A stretch of DNA of 10,300 nt. Source: Gammaproteobacteria bacterium (lineage in GTDB: Bacteria > Pseudomonadota > Gammaproteobacteria > Steroidobacterales > Steroidobacteraceae). Position 1 is the first letter of the stretch. Every line of letters starts with the position of its first letter. The notes under the pieces were generated by a model. It made no database searches and was not told the origin of the DNA. It saw only the letters and a program-made list of their open reading frames with translations. Shown here one piece after another: positions 1 through 6,554 of this stretch. The translations under genes were made by a program, and so were the position numbers. Location: positions 1 through 10,300 of the forward strand of contig PMMB01000033.1 of assembly GCA_003165495.1 (NCBI GenBank), written 5' to 3'.

Positions 1-127
1 CGCCGCGTCCGAACAACGCCGACAGGCGGCGCTGGAAATTGCGCAGCACATCGTCCAAATCGTTCTGCGATTGTTGCGGACGGTTCCAAGGATTGCGTTT
101 CTCGCCGCCAGGTTCGTTCCAAGCCAT
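1..127 (-). CDS. hflK: HflK, N-terminal fragment (FtsH protease modulator)
   Basis: This is the 5' end of hflK, cut by the left window edge; 42 codons are visible from an ATG at 127-125. The peptide begins MAWNEPGGEKRNPWNR and continues with DLDDVLRNFQRRLSALFG. This is the Gly/Asn/Pro-rich N-terminus and D(L/E)D(E)VLRN(L/F)Q motif typical of HflK. In the family, HflK is an SPFH/band-7 inner-membrane protein that forms a complex with HflC and restrains the FtsH protease; the membrane and SPFH parts lie outside the window. An AGG at 136-138 sits 8 nt upstream of the ATG. It is the last gene seen here of the hfq superoperon, 63 bp after hflX, the order found in E. coli (hfq-hflX-hflK-hflC). Identification rests only on the N-terminus plus synteny, which together are convincing. 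Confidence 0.9.
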   Translation of the reverse strand, partial: MAWNEPGGEKRNPWNRPQQSQNDLDDVLRNFQRRLSALFGRG

Positions 128-156
128 GCGTACTGCCTATGTGTGAAGAGCGGCGC

Positions 157-184
157 ATTCTAACAGCCGACTTGGCCGCCACAA
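157..184 (-). promoter_or_regulatory. Candidate internal promoter for hflK
   Basis: In the 63-bp hflX-hflK gap, on the minus strand, an extended -10 (TGTTAGAAT, 165-157) lies 16 bp after a weak -35-like TTGTGG (184-179). The -10 hexamer TAGAAT differs from TATAAT at one base and carries the TGn extension; the -35 matches only TTG of TTGACA. Transcription would start near 150, about 22 nt before the hflK ATG. It would let hflK(C) be expressed apart from the upstream operon. This is a motif match only. Confidence 0.35.
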
Positions 185-190
185 GAGAGC

Positions 191-1495
191 TTATGCCACG
201 CGCTGTTCGCGGGTTCTTTCGTGAGTCTCCACCAGATTGACACCCTTGCTGCCCAATAATTTGGCAACCTCGGTTAAATCGAGTTCGACCTCCAGATCCC
301 AGCTGCCATCCTCGCATTGCCGCTCGATGCGCACGGCGTTGCGCCGATACAGATCCGATCGGACGGCGGCAGCCAGCAACTCGAGGTGCAGGGTACGGCG
401 TACCTGATTGGGGCGCACGGCGTGCGCCAAAGCCTCGCGCAACCCTGGCAGGCCGTCACCGGTGACCGCAGATACCGAAACGAGTGCCGCTATTCCATCC
501 GCGCCCTGGACGATTCGGGGTTTTTCCAGACTTAAGTCGATTTTATTGAGCACCACCAGTTCGCGGATCTCGCCCGCGCCGATACTGCGCAATACCTCTC
601 GGACCTGTCCGATGCGTTCATCGCGCAGCGGATCGCTGGCATCCACCACGTGGAGCAAGAGATCGGCTTCCCGCGCCTCCTGCAGCGTCGAGCGGAACGC
701 CGCTACGAGTTCGTGGGGCAAGGCACGCACGAAGCCTACGGTATCAGCCAGGACCACCTCGCCGACGCCCGCCAATTTGACCTGCCGCACCGTCGGATCG
801 AGAGTCGCAAACAGTTTATCTGCGACATAGGTCGCTGAGCCCGTCAAGGCGTTGAACAGGGTTGACTTGCCGGCGTTGGTATAGCCCACGAGTGCCACCG
901 TGGGCACCGGGACCTCGCGCCGCACGTGCCGGCTGGTGTCACGTTGCCGGGCCAGTTTCTCCAGGCGTGCCTTCAAGGTGCGGATGCGCTTGGCAATCAG
1001 GCGCCGGTCGGTTTCCAACTGGGTTTCGCCCGGGCCTCGCAAACCGATGCCGCCCTTCTGCCGCTCGAGGTGGGTCCATCCCCTGACCAGGCGGGTTGCC
1101 AAGTGCGAGAGCTGTGCAAGTTCGACCTGCAGCTTGCCCTCGAAGCTGCGCGCACGCTGTGCAAAGATATCTAAAATCAAGCCGTTACGATCCAATACTC
1201 GACGGCCGGTGAGTTTCTCCAGGTTGCGTTCCTGGCTCGGTGTCAGGGTCTGGTCTACCAGCACCACGTCCGCATCGTGCTGCTCCGCGCAGGCGCGTAT
1301 CTCCTCGGCCTTGCCGGATCCAACAAAGTACTTCGGATCCGGCCGCGCACGACTTGCGAGCACCAGGCCGACTCCCAGCGTCCCCGCTGATGCGGCCAGC
1401 GCCGAGAATTCAGCCGTGTCATTGGGATCCACAGCGCGTCCGATACCGACGCCTACCAGAATAGCGCGCTCGCCACCTCGGGGGCGTTCAAACAA
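191..1495 (-). CDS. hflX: GTPase HflX (ribosome rescue/splitting factor)
   Basis: HflX is a ribosome-associated GTPase of the TRAFAC class that in bacteria splits stalled or stress-inactivated ribosomes by binding the 50S subunit. The 434 residues show the full family layout: an N-terminal HflX domain (about 1-195) with the signature GGIGLRGPGETQLETDRR at 148-165, then the G domain. G1 is GYTNAGKS (204-211), G2 TLDPT (231-235), G3 DTVGF (251-255), G4 NKID (317-320) and G5 SAVTG (342-346), followed by a C-terminal domain. The start used is TTG at 1495, giving MFERPRGGERA, which aligns with E. coli MFDRYDAGEQA. An in-frame CTG two codons upstream is possible and an in-frame TGA follows soon after. 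No strong ribosome-binding site is visible. It lies 68 bp after hfq and is probably co-transcribed with it. Family assignment is secure; the start is less so. Confidence 0.96.
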   Translation of the reverse strand: MFERPRGGERAILVGVGIGRAVDPNDTAEFSALAASAGTLGVGLVLASRARPDPKYFVGSGKAEEIRACAEQHDADVVLVDQTLTPSQERNLEKLTGRRVLDRNGLILDIFAQRARSFEGKLQVELAQLSHLATRLVRGWTHLERQKGGIGLRGPGETQLETDRRLIAKRIRTLKARLEKLARQRDTSRHVRREVPVPTVALVGYTNAGKSTLFNALTGSATYVADKLFATLDPTVRQVKLAGVGEVVLADTVGFVRALPHELVAAFRSTLQEAREADLLLHVVDASDPLRDERIGQVREVLRSIGAGEIRELVVLNKIDLSLEKPRIVQGADGIAALVSVSAVTGDGLPGLREALAHAVRPNQVRRTLHLELLAAAVRSDLYRRNAVRIERQCEDGSWDLEVELDLTEVAKLLGSKGVNLVETHERTREQRVA

Positions 1496-1563
1496 TTGCA
1501 GAGAGCCGCCCAGTCACTTGTATTCGTGACAAAGTCGCATCGACCTGCGCGCCTCGCTTGAAG

Positions 1564-1821
1564 TCACTCGACGATCGCCGGTTCCGTCACTTCGCCATCC
1601 TCGCCGGTCGGCAATCGCACATTGCGCGCGGGCACGACGGTGGAAATGGCATGTTTGTAGACCATCTGACTCACACTATTTCTGAGTAAGACGACGAACT
1701 GGTCGAATGAATCAATCTGCCCCTGTAATTTGATGCCGTTCACAAGATAAATTGAGACGGGCACTCTTTCTTTGCGCAGGGCATTTAGAAATGGATCCTG
1801 CAGTGACTGGCCACGGGCCAT
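1564..1821 (-). CDS. hfq: RNA chaperone Hfq
   Basis: Hfq is the Sm-like hexameric RNA chaperone that pairs small RNAs with mRNAs and also promotes polyadenylation-dependent decay. The 85-residue protein starts MARGQSLQDPFLNALRKERV and is almost the E. coli sequence through the Sm core (about residues 7-67). Proximal-face residues Q8, F42, K56 and H57 (YKHAIS), distal-face Y25, I30 and K31, and rim residues R16, K17 and R19 are all present. The C-terminal tail is only about 17 residues and acidic (GEDGEVTEPAIVE), much shorter than the long E. coli tail. The ATG at 1821 is chosen because it begins the conserved sequence and has AAGGAG 8 nt upstream; the frame is open further, to 1914, but that stretch has no homology. 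It follows miaA by 79 bp. An extended -10-like TGCTAGCAT (1906-1898, minus strand) overlaps the miaA stop but lacks a good -35. Confidence 0.98.
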   Translation of the reverse strand: MARGQSLQDPFLNALRKERVPVSIYLVNGIKLQGQIDSFDQFVVLLRNSVSQMVYKHAISTVVPARNVRLPTGEDGEVTEPAIVE

Positions 1822-1829
1822 GGGTGAAG

Positions 1830-1835
1830 CTCCTT
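1830..1835 (-). promoter_or_regulatory. Ribosome-binding site of hfq
   Basis: AAGGAG on the minus strand ends 8 nt before the ATG at 1821. It is the strongest Shine-Dalgarno match I found in the window and decides the hfq start against the longer open frame. E. coli Hfq represses its own translation by binding its 5' leader; the A-rich stretch just upstream (ACTAAAAAACAA, minus strand) would suit distal-face binding, which is inference. Confidence 0.75.
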
Positions 1836-1900
1836 GTTTTTTAGTGTCATTTGTACTGCCGAACCACTTCCCTGCGGCACCAGGCACATACCTAATCATG

Positions 1901-2869
1901 CTAGCACAGCGCACCTTGCGGCGTTACATCGGACGAGGCTGCGAATCCGCCCTCAGACAGTGCATCGATCATCATCCGTGCAACGTCAGGATGCATGGAA
2001 TCGAACCACTGCGCGCGCGCGCGCCGACGCAGCCAGGTCAACTGCCGTTTGGCTAGTTGCCGCGTTGCCGCAATCGCTTGTGTCGTCGCCTCGTCCAACG
2101 AACATTGTCCCGCTAAATGTCGCCATAGCTGTCGATATCCGACCGCACGCATCGATGGATGTTCCGCGCTGAGATCGCTTCTTTCAAAAAGCGCCCGCAC
2201 TTCCGCCAGCAAGCCGGCCTCGAGCATCGCGCCGAAGCGCAACTCGATTCTGGTGTGTAATTCTCGGCGTTCAAGGGGTGCGACCGCAAATTCTGTAACG
2301 TCCACGTCGGCAAACACCGACGCACGCTTTTGTTGCAATCTTGTAATGGTCTCGCCCGTCAGCCGATACACCTCGAGCGCGCGCTGGATACGCTGCGGAT
2401 CGTTGACATGAATGCGCGCCGCAGCCGCCGGATCCACCCGCTCGAGTTCGTGGTGCACAGCCGCCCATCCCGAACTCGCCGCCTGACGCTCGATGCCTGC
2501 CCGCACGTCGAGGTCCGCCTCCGGCAATTCCGCTAACCCAAAGCTCAAGGCGTGGAAGTACAAATTCGTGCCACCCACCAGCAGCGGTTGCCGCCCGCGC
2601 CGCCAAATGTCCTGCATCGCCCGAAACGCGTCGCGAGTGAACTCGCCGGCGGAGTAACTTTCGGCGGGATCGCGAATGTCGATCAGGTGGTGCGCAATTC
2701 GGGCGCGCGCTGCGGCGTCAGGCTTAGCGGTGCCGATGTCCATGCCGCGATACACCAGCGCCGAATCCACGCTGATGATGTCGAGCGACAACTGCCCAGC
2801 CAGGCGCATCGCGATCTCGGATTTTCCCGACCCGGTCGGACCCATCAACAATATTGCTCGACGGCGCAT
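1901..2869 (-). CDS. miaA: tRNA dimethylallyltransferase MiaA
   Basis: MiaA transfers a dimethylallyl group from DMAPP to N6 of A37 in tRNAs reading UNN codons, the first step toward (ms2)i6A. The 322-residue protein, close to the 316 of E. coli, has the P-loop GPTGSGKS at 10-17, then DSALVYRGMDIGTAKP at 35-50 with the catalytic Asp35. It also has LLVGGTNLYF, the central R/K-rich tRNA-binding segment, MRAVGYRQLWRHL and KRQLTWLR. The ATG at 2869 overlaps the mutL stop by one base (TGATG), so it is very probably translated by coupling to mutL; no strong Shine-Dalgarno is seen. A TTG one codon upstream (2872) is a less likely start. A (GC)7 tract lies in codons near the 3' end. In E. coli, MiaA is needed for efficient translation of some stress-regulator mRNAs, and hfq promoters lie within miaA. 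Confidence 0.97.
   Translation of the reverse strand: MRRRAILLMGPTGSGKSEIAMRLAGQLSLDIISVDSALVYRGMDIGTAKPDAAARARIAHHLIDIRDPAESYSAGEFTRDAFRAMQDIWRRGRQPLLVGGTNLYFHALSFGLAELPEADLDVRAGIERQAASSGWAAVHHELERVDPAAAARIHVNDPQRIQRALEVYRLTGETITRLQQKRASVFADVDVTEFAVAPLERRELHTRIELRFGAMLEAGLLAEVRALFERSDLSAEHPSMRAVGYRQLWRHLAGQCSLDEATTQAIAATRQLAKRQLTWLRRRARAQWFDSMHPDVARMMIDALSEGGFAASSDVTPQGALC
2011..2024. repeat. (GC)7 dinucleotide tract in miaA
   Basis: Seven uninterrupted GC dinucleotides lie within the 3' third of miaA, encoding the RARA stretch of RRRARAQW on the minus strand. Such a tract is prone to 2-bp slippage, which would frameshift the last roughly 40 residues of MiaA, and can adopt Z-form. It is the longest simple dinucleotide tract I noticed in the window. 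Confidence 0.85.
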
Positions 2870-4677
2870 CAACGCCCGCGCAAAAAAAGCCGATCAAGAT
2901 CGGTGACCGACAAACGCACCCACGTCGGGCGGCCATGGTTGCATTGGTCGGCACGCTCCGTGACTTCCATTTCACGCAGCAGGGCGTTCATTTCCGGCAG
3001 GCTCAAATTGCGCTGCGCACGGACCGCCGCGTGGCAAGCCATGGTAGCGAGCAAGTGATTGATCGACTCCTCGACTCGCCGCGAGTGACCTTGCTCCAGC
3101 AAATCCGAGAGAACATCGCGCACGAGACCTGCGGGATCACGGCCCGCCAAGAGACTGGGAATCGCCCGCAATGCCAACTGATCGGGCGCGAGACGCGACA
3201 CGCCGAAACCTAACGCCGCAAATTCCTGGGCGTGCGTCTCGGCCGCTTCGGCCTGTGCCGGCGTCACGTGCAAAATCTCAGGGATCAGGAGTTGCTGCTG
3301 CGCCGTCTGCCCCGCCAGCAATTTCTTCATGCGCTCGTACATCACCCGCTCGTGCGCGGCGTGCATATCCACCAACACGATGCCGTCGGCTGTTTGCGCC
3401 AAGATATAGACCCCGTGCAGCTGCGCGATCGCATACCCCAACGGCGCGGCGCCGCCGGCCGATTGACCGCCGCCGGCCGATTGACCGTCGCCGTCCGGCT
3501 GCCCTTCGCCCACGCCAAATTCCGCGCGTGCGACAAGGCCGCGATAGGCATCCTCGCCCGGCCGCAGCGCCCGCCCCTCCGGCAGCACAAAGCGCGCCTG
3601 GTTCGGCTGGGCGGCTCGATCGAAGCTTGCACTGCCCGTGAGCCAATCCAGCGGCGCGCTGCCGGCGGATTCGGCGCTGGGACGCGTGTCGGCCAACACC
3701 CGCTCCAGCGTGCGGAACACGAAATCATGAATGCGCCGCGAATCGCGAAATCGTACTTCCAACTTTTGCGGGTGGGCGTTGACGTCGACCGCGGTCGGAT
3801 CCAATTCCAAATACAGCAGGTACGCGGAAAACCTGCCGTGGAACAGCACGTCCTGATAGGCGAGCCGCACCGCGCCCGCCAACAGCTTATCGCGCACGAA
3901 GCGGCCATTGAGAAAGGCGAATTGCAGATCCGACTGACTGCGCGAAAATGTCGGCAGCGCCAACCATCCCGACAGTCGCAGACTCTCGGTGTCGTGCTTC
4001 AGTTCGATGACGTGGCCGGCGAAGTCCTCACCGCATATTTTCGCCACGCGCGCCAAGCGTTCCGGCGCGGTGTGAGCCGCCGGTAACGACCACACCGACT
4101 TGCCGTTGTGTACCAGCGTAAAGGCGGTTTCAAATCGCGACAGCGCCAAGCGTTCCAACATCCGAACGATGTGCTGATATTCGGTGGCGTCGCTGCGCAG
4201 AAATTTGCGCCGCGCCGGCACGTTGAAAAATAGATCCCGCACCTCGACGCTCGTTCCCCGCGGATGCGACGCGGGCCCCGGGGCCGCGAGCGCTCCGGCG
4301 CGGGCCTCGAGGACCCAAGCATGCGCGGCCGTCGCCGAGCGCGAGACCAGCGACAACCGGGATACCGACGCAATGCTGGGCAGTGCCTCACCGCGAAATC
4401 CCAAAGTGGCGACACTTTCGAGATCGTCAAGCGAAGCGATTTTGCTGGTGGCGTGTCGCGCCAGCGCCAACGCGATTTCCTCCGGTTCAATCCCGACGCC
4501 GTCGTCCCGCACTCGAATCAAGCCGCAACCGCCGCGTTCGAGTTCCACCTCGATACGCTTTGCGTGCGCGTCGAGAGCGTTTTCCACCAACTCCTTGACC
4601 ACGGACGCCGGCCGCTCGATCACCTCGCCGGCGGCGATTTGACTGATGAGCGCATCGGATAGCAGCAAAATGGGCAA
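2869..4677 (-). CDS. mutL: DNA mismatch repair protein MutL (endonuclease type)
   Basis: MutL links mismatch recognition by MutS to strand incision and removal. The 602-residue protein has the GHKL ATPase domain: QIAAGEV (13-19), catalytic E29 and Mg-binding N33 in VKELVENALDA, D58 in DDGVGI, GFRGEAL (93-99), NVPARRKFL (152-160) and DVNAHPQKLEVRF with K305. A Gly/Pro-rich linker (about 330-412) follows, then the C-terminal dimerisation domain. That domain carries the metal-dependent nuclease motif DMHAAHERVMYE (437-448), ACHAAVRA (547-554) and CNHGRP (579-584), and the protein ends FLRGR. This is the nicking MutL of bacteria lacking MutH, as in Pseudomonas and Neisseria. The TTG at 4677 is chosen because it yields MPILLLSDALI and puts E29/N33 at the E. 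coli numbering, with ACGAGG 6 nt upstream. A GTG at 4713 would add 12 residues. The stop overlaps the miaA start. Confidence 0.97.
   Translation of the reverse strand: MPILLLSDALISQIAAGEVIERPASVVKELVENALDAHAKRIEVELERGGCGLIRVRDDGVGIEPEEIALALARHATSKIASLDDLESVATLGFRGEALPSIASVSRLSLVSRSATAAHAWVLEARAGALAAPGPASHPRGTSVEVRDLFFNVPARRKFLRSDATEYQHIVRMLERLALSRFETAFTLVHNGKSVWSLPAAHTAPERLARVAKICGEDFAGHVIELKHDTESLRLSGWLALPTFSRSQSDLQFAFLNGRFVRDKLLAGAVRLAYQDVLFHGRFSAYLLYLELDPTAVDVNAHPQKLEVRFRDSRRIHDFVFRTLERVLADTRPSAESAGSAPLDWLTGSASFDRAAQPNQARFVLPEGRALRPGEDAYRGLVARAEFGVGEGQPDGDGQSAGGGQSAGGAAPLGYAIAQLHGVYILAQTADGIVLVDMHAAHERVMYERMKKLLAGQTAQQQLLIPEILHVTPAQAEAAETHAQEFAALGFGVSRLAPDQLALRAIPSLLAGRDPAGLVRDVLSDLLEQGHSRRVEESINHLLATMACHAAVRAQRNLSLPEMNALLREMEVTERADQCNHGRPTWVRLSVTDLDRLFLRGR
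3451..3504 (-). repeat. 18-bp tandem repeat in the MutL linker
   Basis: Two identical 18-bp copies (3451-3468 and 3469-3486) are followed by a diverged third (3487-3504). On the coding strand they give GQPDGD-GQSAGG-GQSAGG at MutL residues 392-409, inside the linker between ATPase and C-terminal domains. Because the unit is 18 bp, gain or loss of copies keeps the frame and only changes linker length. Confidence 0.9.
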
Positions 4678-4683
4678 GAGCGA

Positions 4684-4689
4684 CCTCGT
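4684..4689 (-). promoter_or_regulatory. Ribosome-binding site supporting the mutL TTG start
   Basis: ACGAGG on the minus strand ends 6 nt before TTG at 4677, good spacing for initiation there. A second GAGG (4718-4721) lies only 4 nt before the competing GTG at 4713. Homology and spacing favour the TTG. Confidence 0.5.
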
Positions 4690-4734
4690 TAGCCGAGCAT
4701 TTTCGCACAGCACGAGTCCTCACGGGGCGCAACG

Positions 4735-5937
4735 CTATTCGCCCGAGTGGCCCGCCGCCAGAATTGGGCGCGGCGCGCCGGTTGCGAGTTGCGCAACCCG
4801 TGTGCCGGCCGGCGGATTGGCATAAAAATAATCACGCACGCCCTGGTGGATGGCGGCAGCGAGCTTCGCCTGGTGTGCTTGCGCGCGCAGGCGCTGCTCT
4901 TCTTGCGGGTTCGAAATATAGGCCGTCTCGACCAGCATCGAGGGGATATCCGGCGATTTCAGCACCATGAAGCGTGCCTGCTGCACTTGCGGCTTGCGGA
5001 CTTCGCCGACGCGATTCAATTGACGCAGCACGCGCTCCGCCGCGACCTGACTGGCGCTCAAAGAAGCCGACTGCGACAGGTCCAGAAGCACCGAGGCGAG
5101 CACATTGTCTTTGTCGTCCAGCGACACGCCGCCGATCAAGTCGGACGCATTTTCGCGCTCGGCAAGCCAGCGCGAGGCTTCGTCGGTCGCACCACGCTGC
5201 GACAGGATGTACACCGAGGAGCCGTCGACGCGCCGATCGCGAATCGAATCGGCGTGAATGGAGACGAACAGATCCGCAGATTGCGCGCGGGCGCGCCGCA
5301 TACGATCGCGTAAGGGCACGAAGTAATCGCCGTTGCGGGTGAGCACGGCCTTCATCCCCGGCTCCGCATTGATCTTGAGCGCGAGTTCCCGGGCGATGGC
5401 GAGCACCACGTCCTTTTCGCGCGTGCCGTTCTTACCGATCGCGCCCGGATCTTCACCGCCGTGACCGGCGTCGATCGCGATGATGAGGTCGCGGGCATCG
5501 GGTGGTGCATGCTCCGCCTTGACCGGCGTATCGACGCTCTGACTCACACCCAAGTCGATGACCAATCGATACCCGTAGCGGTCATTGGGCGCCGCCAGAA
5601 AGCTTTTCGCTTGGATGGGCCGCGCCAAGTCGAGAACGATGCGCAGCTCCCCCGAGGGCCGCCGCGCCATGCGCACCTGTTTCACCGCCCCGGTGCCGGC
5701 CGGCGCGGCGCGCGCGCCGCTCGCGAGCCGCGCACCCGCGACATCGAGGACCACGCGATCGGGATTCTTCAGTACCTGCAAACTATGTTGTGCACTGCCC
5801 GACAAATCCAGTACCACCCGCGTGCTGTCCGGGCCCGCCCACAGCCGAATGGCGTGCACATCGACCGCATGCGCCGGGAGCAGCGGCAGCGTCGACAGCA
5901 ACATCATCCATACGATCTGTGATGCCAGAGATTTCAT
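4735..5937 (-). CDS. amiB: Periplasmic N-acetylmuramoyl-L-alanine amidase (AmiB/AmiC family)
   Basis: This zinc amidase cleaves the amide bond between MurNAc and the stem peptide to split septal peptidoglycan during daughter-cell separation. From ATG at 5937 it has 400 residues: a Sec signal peptide (1-24, hydrophobic core then AHA before V25), an AMIN domain (about 26-130) that directs binding to the septum or peptidoglycan, a linker, and an Amidase_3 domain (about 150-372). Zinc ligands are H159 (AIDAGHGGEDPGA), E174 (TREKDVV) and H228 (FVSIHAD); the catalytic E337 is in MLVETAYISNP. The segment SRWLAERENASDLIGG and the helix after it match the autoinhibitory region released by EnvC/NlpD-type activators. 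No LysM domain follows, unlike some AmiB proteins. A GTG at 5955 is an alternative start; neither has a clear Shine-Dalgarno. The symbol follows its tsaE-mutL position. Confidence 0.94.
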   Translation of the reverse strand: MKSLASQIVWMMLLSTLPLLPAHAVDVHAIRLWAGPDSTRVVLDLSGSAQHSLQVLKNPDRVVLDVAGARLASGARAAPAGTGAVKQVRMARRPSGELRIVLDLARPIQAKSFLAAPNDRYGYRLVIDLGVSQSVDTPVKAEHAPPDARDLIIAIDAGHGGEDPGAIGKNGTREKDVVLAIARELALKINAEPGMKAVLTRNGDYFVPLRDRMRRARAQSADLFVSIHADSIRDRRVDGSSVYILSQRGATDEASRWLAERENASDLIGGVSLDDKDNVLASVLLDLSQSASLSASQVAAERVLRQLNRVGEVRKPQVQQARFMVLKSPDIPSMLVETAYISNPQEEQRLRAQAHQAKLAAAIHQGVRDYFYANPPAGTRVAQLATGAPRPILAAGHSGE

Positions 5938-5971
5938 AGCGCACTGAGTTAACACTTAAGCGCGGTATTTT

Positions 5972-6484
5972 TCAAGTTAAATTAGAGACATAGGAACTTA
6001 AGCTAGTGTCGTGTCCCAGGTTCTCCAACCACTCGGCTCCCAGCGGCGTCTTGGCGCTTAAGGTCGCCTCCCGCGCGTCGCCCGCATAACGAAGCATCAA
6101 ATCCAAATCGGCGGCCGGCACTGCGGCGCCGCCTCTCTCAGGCCACTCCACCAATAGCAGACAACCCGGCCCCACCAGATCGCGTAGTCCCAACTCATCG
6201 ACTTGGGTGGGGGCATGCAGGCGATACAGGTCCACATGGACGCAGGTAAGCGCCGCGAGGTTGTAGGTCTCGACCAAGGTGTAGGTCGGGCTGCGCACCA
6301 GCCCCGCGACTCCCAGTGCCCGCAGCAAACTGCGCACGCATGTGGTCTTTCCCGCTCCGAGTTCACCTTGCAGGTACACCACGGCACCGGGCGACGCGCC
6401 CGGAAAAGACCGTGCGAGCGCTTGTCCCAGAGCTTCCGTGACGTTGCTGTCGGCCAAGTTAATATCCATCGAGACTCGAGGCAT
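5972..6484 (-). CDS. tsaE: tRNA t6A37 biosynthesis ATPase TsaE
   Basis: TsaE (YjeE) is the small P-loop ATPase that, with TsaB and TsaD, drives formation of N6-threonylcarbamoyladenosine at A37 of ANN-decoding tRNAs. Its 170 residues show Walker A GELGAGKTT (40-48), SPTYTLVE (65-72), VDLYRL (84-89) and VEWPERG (112-118), all family landmarks. E. coli TsaE has 153 residues; the excess here is a short N-terminal extension and about 12 extra C-terminal residues (HDTSLSSYVSNLT), the end of which is encoded in an AT-rich stretch. The ATG at 6484 is used; ATG at 6469 (MDINLADS) is also possible, and only a weak GGA lies upstream. It is the first gene of the minus-strand operon. The usual upstream partner nnr (yjeF) is missing. 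Confidence 0.95.
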   Translation of the reverse strand: MPRVSMDINLADSNVTEALGQALARSFPGASPGAVVYLQGELGAGKTTCVRSLLRALGVAGLVRSPTYTLVETYNLAALTCVHVDLYRLHAPTQVDELGLRDLVGPGCLLLVEWPERGGAAVPAADLDLMLRYAGDAREATLSAKTPLGAEWLENLGHDTSLSSYVSNLT

Positions 6485-6523
6485 GGGTGTCCATTGGCGC
6501 AGCGGGTCGCGGCGTTTTTAGCC

Positions 6524-6529
6524 ATTATA
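6524..6529 (-). promoter_or_regulatory. Candidate -10 element of the tsaE operon promoter
   Basis: A perfect TATAAT on the minus strand lies in the 70-bp divergent tsaE/queG gap, placing a start site near 6517 and a leader of about 33 nt before tsaE. The position where a -35 would fall shows only GCCAAG, a poor match, so activity may be weak or need an activator. No comparable plus-strand promoter for queG stood out; its promoter must overlap this gap or be atypical. Confidence 0.45.
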
Positions 6530-6554
6530 CGGGCCACCCGCGTAGCCTTGGCGC

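Noticed and set aside
1513..1530. Inverted repeat GTCAC/GTGAC in the hfq-hflX gap as a terminator or attenuator
   Set aside because: Only 5 bp of stem with an 8-nt loop and no T-run on either strand; likely chance.
1822..1914. N-terminal extension of hfq by 31 codons
   Set aside because: The extension has no similarity to Hfq, overlaps the end of miaA, and the ATG at 1821 has a strong AAGGAG and starts the conserved MA(R/K)GQSLQDPFLN sequence.
3232..4086. Plus-strand open frame (284 codons) antisense to mutL
   Set aside because: It lies wholly inside mutL, which carries clear motifs over the same bases; the product has no recognisable features.
5705..5720. 16-bp perfect palindrome GCGGCGCGCGCGCCGC within amiB
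   Set aside because: It is fully inside codons for Ala, Arg and Gly in a GC-rich gene; such CG runs arise easily and no regulatory role is suggested.
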